Below are positions 23,224 to 26,161 of a stretch of DNA of 26,161 nt, piece by piece. Under the pieces are notes generated by a model. The model did no database searches. It saw nothing but the letters and a program-made list of their open reading frames with translations, and was not told the DNA's origin. Within the stretch, counting starts at the first letter, position 1; every line of letters begins with the position of its first letter. A program made the position numbers and the translations under genes. Source of the DNA: JALYRV01 sp035512575 (lineage in GTDB: Bacteria > Acidobacteriota > Vicinamibacteria > Vicinamibacterales > SCN-69-37); NCBI GenBank assembly GCA_035512575.1, contig DATKDT010000116.1, positions 1-26,161 of the forward strand, in the 5' to 3' direction.

Positions 23224-23845
23224 TGACCACGGCATCGTCAGGCGCGGCCTCAGAAGCCTGCTCGAGACCGAGCCGGGCCTCGAGGTCGTGGCCGAGGCCG
23301 CCGACGGTCTCGAGGCCGTGAAGCTGACGGCCGAGCACCATCCCGACATCCTGATTCTCGACATCGGCCTGCCGAAGTTGAACGGCATCGACGTGGCCGC
23401 GCAGGTGCAGAAGCTCGATCCCGCGCCGTGGGTGATTATCCTGACGATGCACACCGACGAGTCGTACATCCTTCGGGCGCTGGCCGCGGGAGCGCGTGCG
23501 TATCTGGTCAAGGATGCGACCGACGAGGACCTGCTGCCGGCGATTCGCGCCGCGGCGGCGGCGCGCCCGTATTTCAGTCCCGCCGTGACGTCCGTGCTGG
23601 TCGAGGACTATTTGCGCCAGCTGCAGGCGCGCGGCCTCACCGACTCGTACCATCTGCTGACCGACCGGGAAAAGCAGGTGCTGCAGCTGCTGGCCGAGGG
23701 CCGTACCAATAAGGAAGCCGCGGCGCTGCTGCAGGTCGGCGCGTCGACGGTGGAAACGCACCGCGCGAATCTCATGCAGAAGCTCAATCTGCACAACACG
23801 GCCGAAATCGTGCTCTACGCCGTCCGCAAAGGCATCATCGCCTGA
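23204..23845 (+). CDS. NarL/FixJ-type response regulator
   Basis: The protein has 213 residues from the TTG at 23204, overlapping the kinase stop by 20 nt. The receiver domain has the acidic pair D7-D8, phospho-acceptor D53 (LILDIGLP), T81 and K103. A LuxR-type HTH closes the protein (LTDREKQVLQLLAEG...STVETHRANLMQKL). It is the DNA-binding partner of the adjacent histidine kinase. The target genes are unknown; the neighbouring peptidase genes are natural candidates, but no repeated operator is seen before them. The TTG start is supported by GGAGGAG 7 nt upstream; an earlier in-frame TTG at 23165 adds 13 residues without receiver similarity. Confidence 0.95.
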   Translation: MRVLLADDHGIVRRGLRSLLETEPGLEVVAEAADGLEAVKLTAEHHPDILILDIGLPKLNGIDVAAQVQKLDPAPWVIILTMHTDESYILRALAAGARAYLVKDATDEDLLPAIRAAAAARPYFSPAVTSVLVEDYLRQLQARGLTDSYHLLTDREKQVLQLLAEGRTNKEAAALLQVGASTVETHRANLMQKLNLHNTAEIVLYAVRKGIIA

Positions 23846-23862
23846 CGCCGGGGCGGCTGCGT

Positions 23863-23881
23863 GCGGCCGCCGAGCGGCCGC
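23863..23881 (+). repeat. GC hairpin after the response regulator gene
   Basis: GCGGCCG (23863-23869) faces CGGCCGC (23875-23881) over a short loop, 18 nt after the stop codon. It may help end transcription. It directly precedes the REPIN-like copy 2. Confidence 0.4.
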
Positions 23882-23886
23882 GCCCA

Positions 23887-24006
23887 CGGCCGCGCGATAG
23901 GGCGCTTGGGCAAGTCCGTCGCCGCGCCGCGGAGCTCGGGCGACCTCTGCTCGCATGTACAAGCACGGCGCCGCGCCGGACCTGCCCAACCGCTCAGCGC
24001 GGCCGC
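23887..24006 (+). repeat. REPIN-like palindromic element, copy 2
   Basis: It has the same arms as the element at 9441-9576 (CGGCCGCGCGATAgGGCGCT, then CAAGTCCGTCGCCGCGCCGC, and the opposed arm CGGCGCCGCGCCGGACCTGC). The loop is shorter and unrelated, with no TGTAAAT units. Both copies sit 8-50 nt after a stop codon. Together with the hairpin at 23863-23881 it accounts for most of the 264-nt gap; 24007-24096 shows no gene. Confidence 0.75.
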
Positions 24007-24096
24007 TGACGGCGCGTGATTTTCCGGCCTGCCGAGTGGAGGGCGACGCAGTTGTCGCCGCAGCCGGTGAGCGCGCCAGCAGCGCGCCGGCGCGGC

Positions 24097-24102
24097 TAGA
24101 AT
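24097..24102 (+). promoter_or_regulatory. -10 box of the M20 peptidase gene (leaderless)
   Basis: TAGAAT is followed by 7 nt and then ATG 24110. The alternative ATG at 24101 lies inside the box and would be upstream of the transcript. Confidence 0.65.
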
Positions 24103-24109
24103 GTCGCTT

Positions 24110-25528
24110 ATGCGCTTTGCCGCCGCTCTCGCCGCGTCCGCCCTTGCCCTGTCACTCGGCCTTTCGCCTGTCCGGGCGCAGGCGCCGCCCATCGATTGGA
24201 AGGCCATCGAGGCCGAAACGCTGCGGCATTTCCAGGCGCTGCTGCGGTTCGACACGAGCGATCCCCCCGGCAACGAGCAGCCGGCCGCCGAGTACCTGAA
24301 ACAGGTCCTCGAGCAGGAGGGCATTCCGGTCACGGTGCTCGCCCTCGAACCGCACCGGCCCAGCATCGTCGCGCGCCTCAAAGGCAGCGGCGCGAAGAAG
24401 CCGCTGCTGCTGATGGCGCACACCGACGTCGTCAACGTCGACTCCAAGAAGTGGACGCACCCGCCGTTCTCGGCCACGCGCGAGGGCGGCTACATCTACG
24501 GCCGCGGCGCCGTCGACGACAAGGACAACGTCGCGACCGCGCTGATGACGATGCTGATGCTGAAGCGGATGAACGTGCCGCTCGATCGCGACGTGATCTT
24601 CCTGGCCGAAGCGGGCGAGGAGGGATCGACGCGGATCGGCATCCAGTTCCTGGCCAATCAGCACTTCACGGCGATCGACGCGGAGTACTGCCTTGCCGAG
24701 GGAGGCGGCGTGACGCGGCAGGGCGGGAAGGTGGCGTTCGCGTCGGTACAGACGCTCGAGAAGATTCCGTACGGCATCGAGCTGTCGGCGCGCGGCCCGG
24801 CCGGGCACGGGTCGGTGCCGCTGCGCACGAATGCCGTCGTCCGGCTGGCGAAGGCCGTGGCGCGCGTCGCGGATTGGAAGCCAGAGATCCGTCTCAACGA
24901 GACGACCAGCGCCTATTTCGAGCGTCTGGCGGCGATTGCCGCGCCGGAGGCGGCCGCGCGGTATCGCGCCGTGCTCAATCCGGCCACGGTGGCGGAGCCT
25001 GACGAGTACTTCCTCGAGCACGAGGCGCGCCATGCGGCGATGCTGCGCTCGACGGCGTCGCCAAACATCTCGAACGCCGGCTATCGCATCAACGTGATTC
25101 CGTCGGACGCGCGCGCCACGCTCGACGTGCGCATGCTGCCCGATCAGGACCCGAAGGATTTTCTGGAGCAGGTGAGGAACGTCGTGGACGATCCGGCGAT
25201 TGAGGTGGCGTTCACTGCGCGCGACACGCGTCCGAAAGGGCCGATCACGCGCCTCGACTCCGAGCCGTTCAAAATCCTCGAGCAGGCGGTCCGCGACCAC
25301 TACGACGGCGCCGTCACGCTGCCGACCATGAGCACGGGCGCCACCGATATGGCCTATCTGCGGGCGAAAGGGATGCAGTGCTACGGCATCGGCCCGGCGG
25401 TCGACATGGAGGACGGCCCGAAGGGCTTTGGGGCGCACAGCGACCAGGAGCGCATCCTCGAAGCCGAGCTGTACCGCTTCCTGCGCTTCCACTGGGACGT
25501 GGTCACAAAGGTGGCCGGAACGCGGTAG
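24110..25528 (+). CDS. Secreted M20 family metallopeptidase
   Basis: The protein has 472 residues. A signal peptide (MRFAAALAASALALSLGLSP, probably cut after VRAQA) is followed by a two-domain M20 fold. The zinc ligands are visible: H104 and D106 (MAHTDVV), D136 (GRGAVDDKDN), E170-E171 (AEAGEEGS) and a late His in GAHSDQER. The lid domain contains GPAGHGSVP. Relatives include carboxypeptidase- and dipeptidase-type enzymes (PepV/CPG2/ArgE group); the substrate cannot be fixed from sequence, but export and the peptidase neighbourhood suggest peptide breakdown. The start at 24110 is preferred to the ATG at 24101, which lies within the -10 box. Confidence 0.92.
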   Translation: MRFAAALAASALALSLGLSPVRAQAPPIDWKAIEAETLRHFQALLRFDTSDPPGNEQPAAEYLKQVLEQEGIPVTVLALEPHRPSIVARLKGSGAKKPLLLMAHTDVVNVDSKKWTHPPFSATREGGYIYGRGAVDDKDNVATALMTMLMLKRMNVPLDRDVIFLAEAGEEGSTRIGIQFLANQHFTAIDAEYCLAEGGGVTRQGGKVAFASVQTLEKIPYGIELSARGPAGHGSVPLRTNAVVRLAKAVARVADWKPEIRLNETTSAYFERLAAIAAPEAAARYRAVLNPATVAEPDEYFLEHEARHAAMLRSTASPNISNAGYRINVIPSDARATLDVRMLPDQDPKDFLEQVRNVVDDPAIEVAFTARDTRPKGPITRLDSEPFKILEQAVRDHYDGAVTLPTMSTGATDMAYLRAKGMQCYGIGPAVDMEDGPKGFGAHSDQERILEAELYRFLRFHWDVVTKVAGTR

Positions 25529-25552
25529 AATGCGCCGATCTTTCCGAGGAGG
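25526..25552 (+). promoter_or_regulatory. Promoter box overlapping a stop codon, with Shine-Dalgarno, of the membrane protein gene
   Basis: TAGAAT (25526-25531) begins with the stop codon of the M20 gene. Unlike the leaderless genes it is followed by a 25-nt leader with GAGGAGG (25546-25552), 4 nt before ATG 25557. Confidence 0.6.
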
Positions 25553-25556
25553 CCTT

Positions 25557-26009
25557 ATGACTGTTCGTCCGAACGTCGATGCCGGCCGTCTCGTCAACGT
25601 CGCCCTGTTCCTCTGCATTGCGCTCCTGGTCGTAAGTCTGCTGGGCGCGGGCTCCATCTTTGCGGTGTTCGTGTTCGCAGCCGCCGGTGGCGCGCTCATC
25701 GGCTTCGCCGTCGCGCAGCTTCGGTCGCCCCGGGGCCTTGGCGCCACCGAGTTTGGCGAGCGCGCGCCCGAGCACGCCGGCAACGTCGGCATGATCAACA
25801 TGGCGCACATCCCCGTCATGGGGATTGGCGGGCTCGGCATCGTGGCGATGTCGTTCGTGGTGGCGATGTTCCTGCCCCAGGGCCGCAACCTGATGGCGTG
25901 GAGCCTCACCGGAGCCGCGATCGGCGCCGGTGGATGCCTGATGTGGCGCCACTTCCACGGAGGGTCTCCCTTCGAGGCCAATCCGAGGGAGACACTTCAT
26001 CTTCGATGA
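25557..26009 (+). CDS. Small membrane protein of unknown function
   Basis: The protein has 150 residues with about four membrane segments (residues 11-31, 33-53, 85-108 and 112-133). No known family is recognised. Short Gly/Ala-rich helices and the loop RSPRGLGATEFGERAPEHAGN between the second and third are its visible features. There is no signal peptide beyond the first helix. Translation starts from a clear Shine-Dalgarno. The stop TGA (26007-26009) overlaps the ATG of the next gene (ATGA), suggesting coupled translation. Confidence 0.7.
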   Translation: MTVRPNVDAGRLVNVALFLCIALLVVSLLGAGSIFAVFVFAAAGGALIGFAVAQLRSPRGLGATEFGERAPEHAGNVGMINMAHIPVMGIGGLGIVAMSFVVAMFLPQGRNLMAWSLTGAAIGAGGCLMWRHFHGGSPFEANPRETLHLR

Positions 26010-26161
26010 GTGTTAAGACGAAAGACGGAAGACGAAAGACTAAAGAGAAAGCGGTGGCCGCGGCGGCTGTCGCTCTGGCCCTTTCTTTCGTCTTCAGTCT
26101 TCCGTCTTTAGTCTTAAGTCAGGTCGCCGATCCTGTGGCGACCTTTTCCATTTTAGGCTTC
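26006..26161 (+). CDS. N-terminus of a secreted protein, probably DUF1028 family (truncated by window end)
   Basis: The frame opens with an ATG overlapping the previous stop (ATGA) and stays open for 52 codons to the window edge. It starts with a basic n-region (SVKTKDGRRKTKEK), then an Ala/Val/Leu h-region (AVAAAAVALALSFVFSLPSL), then VLSQ and VADPVATFSILGF. The last part resembles the start of DUF1028 proteins (x-T-F-S-I-x-x-F-D-P), which have an Ntn-hydrolase-like beginning; the identification rests on a few residues. Both the n-region and the h-region lie in the heptad inverted repeat 26013-26123. The gene may also start later if the repeat is not translated. Confidence 0.55.
   Translation, partial: MSVKTKDGRRKTKEKAVAAAAVALALSFVFSLPSLVLSQVADPVATFSILGF
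26013..26123 (+). repeat. Heptad inverted repeat, copy 2, spanning a signal peptide
   Basis: The left arm (about 26013-26051) consists of GACnnAA-type heptads. The right arm (26075-26123) is TTTCGTC, TTCAGTC, TTCCGTC, TTTAGTC, TTAAGTC plus flanks. The left arm is nearly the reverse complement of the right, with the clearest match TTAAGAC-nAAAGACGGAAGAC. The right arm is 48/49 identical to 18261-18309. Confidence 0.85.

Noticed and set aside
1..26161. Phage, toxin-antitoxin, restriction or secretion-type defence system
   Set aside because: No integrase, nuclease, methylase, toxin pair or reverse transcriptase is seen. The kinase-ATPase and patatin could in principle belong to defence systems, but their domain layout is that of a signalling protein and a large membrane phospholipase, and no cyclase or sensor typical of CBASS-like systems is present.
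1..26161. tRNA or rRNA genes
   Set aside because: No cloverleaf with the conserved T-loop GTTCGAATC or similar, and no rRNA-like stretch was recognised on either strand; gaps are short or explained by repeats.

Overview
The window is a GC-rich bacterial chromosome segment, densely packed with genes on both strands. There is no rRNA, tRNA, CRISPR array, phage or intact insertion sequence. The mix of genes suggests an Acidobacteriota-like soil bacterium, possibly of the Vicinamibacteria: a Ser/Thr kinase fused to an AAA ATPase, many secreted M20/S9/S51 hydrolases with Gly/Arg-rich inserts, a DUF1028-like secreted protein, a tricorn-type remnant, and TAGAAT/TAGACT boxes placed just before start codons. 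This assignment is inference; no marker gene is present.

Layout. 1-62 holds the last codons of a gene entering from the left. It converges with a large membrane patatin-like phospholipase (63-2759, minus). The phospholipase diverges from a kinase-ATPase-TPR regulator (2823-6260), which is followed after 4 nt by an unusual catalase-like/transmembrane/di-haem cytochrome c fusion (6265-9432). Next comes a 391-nt gap with a palindromic repeat, then a plus-strand run: methionine aminopeptidase, a short rhodanese, MscL with a zinc-ribbon tail, and a glycosyltransferase (9824-12010). A long AT-rich inverted repeat separates this run from a convergent membrane spermidine-synthase-like protein (12181-14607, minus). 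DinB-like and YitT-like genes follow on the plus strand, then a decayed tricorn/TolB fragment and a strong palindrome.

The right third is rich in exported amide- and peptide-cleaving enzymes. A Tat-exported M20 amidohydrolase and a cyanophycinase-like S51 peptidase diverge from a 29-bp promoter region. A dipeptidyl-peptidase IV-like S9 enzyme and a secreted M20 peptidase lie further on. Between the last two sits a NarL-type two-component pair. The window ends in a membrane protein that overlaps a truncated secreted gene, probably DUF1028.

Two structural signals stand out. First, a TANNNT -10 box lies 6-7 nt before the start codon of seven genes and slightly further from others, which implies widespread leaderless or near-leaderless transcription and settles several start codons. 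Second, dispersed repeats with a 7-bp period occur. One family (TTnnGTC heptads) is translated: a 49-bp unit that is 48/49 identical in two genes encodes the hydrophobic core of both signal peptides. In one gene an opposing arm encodes the basic n-region as well.
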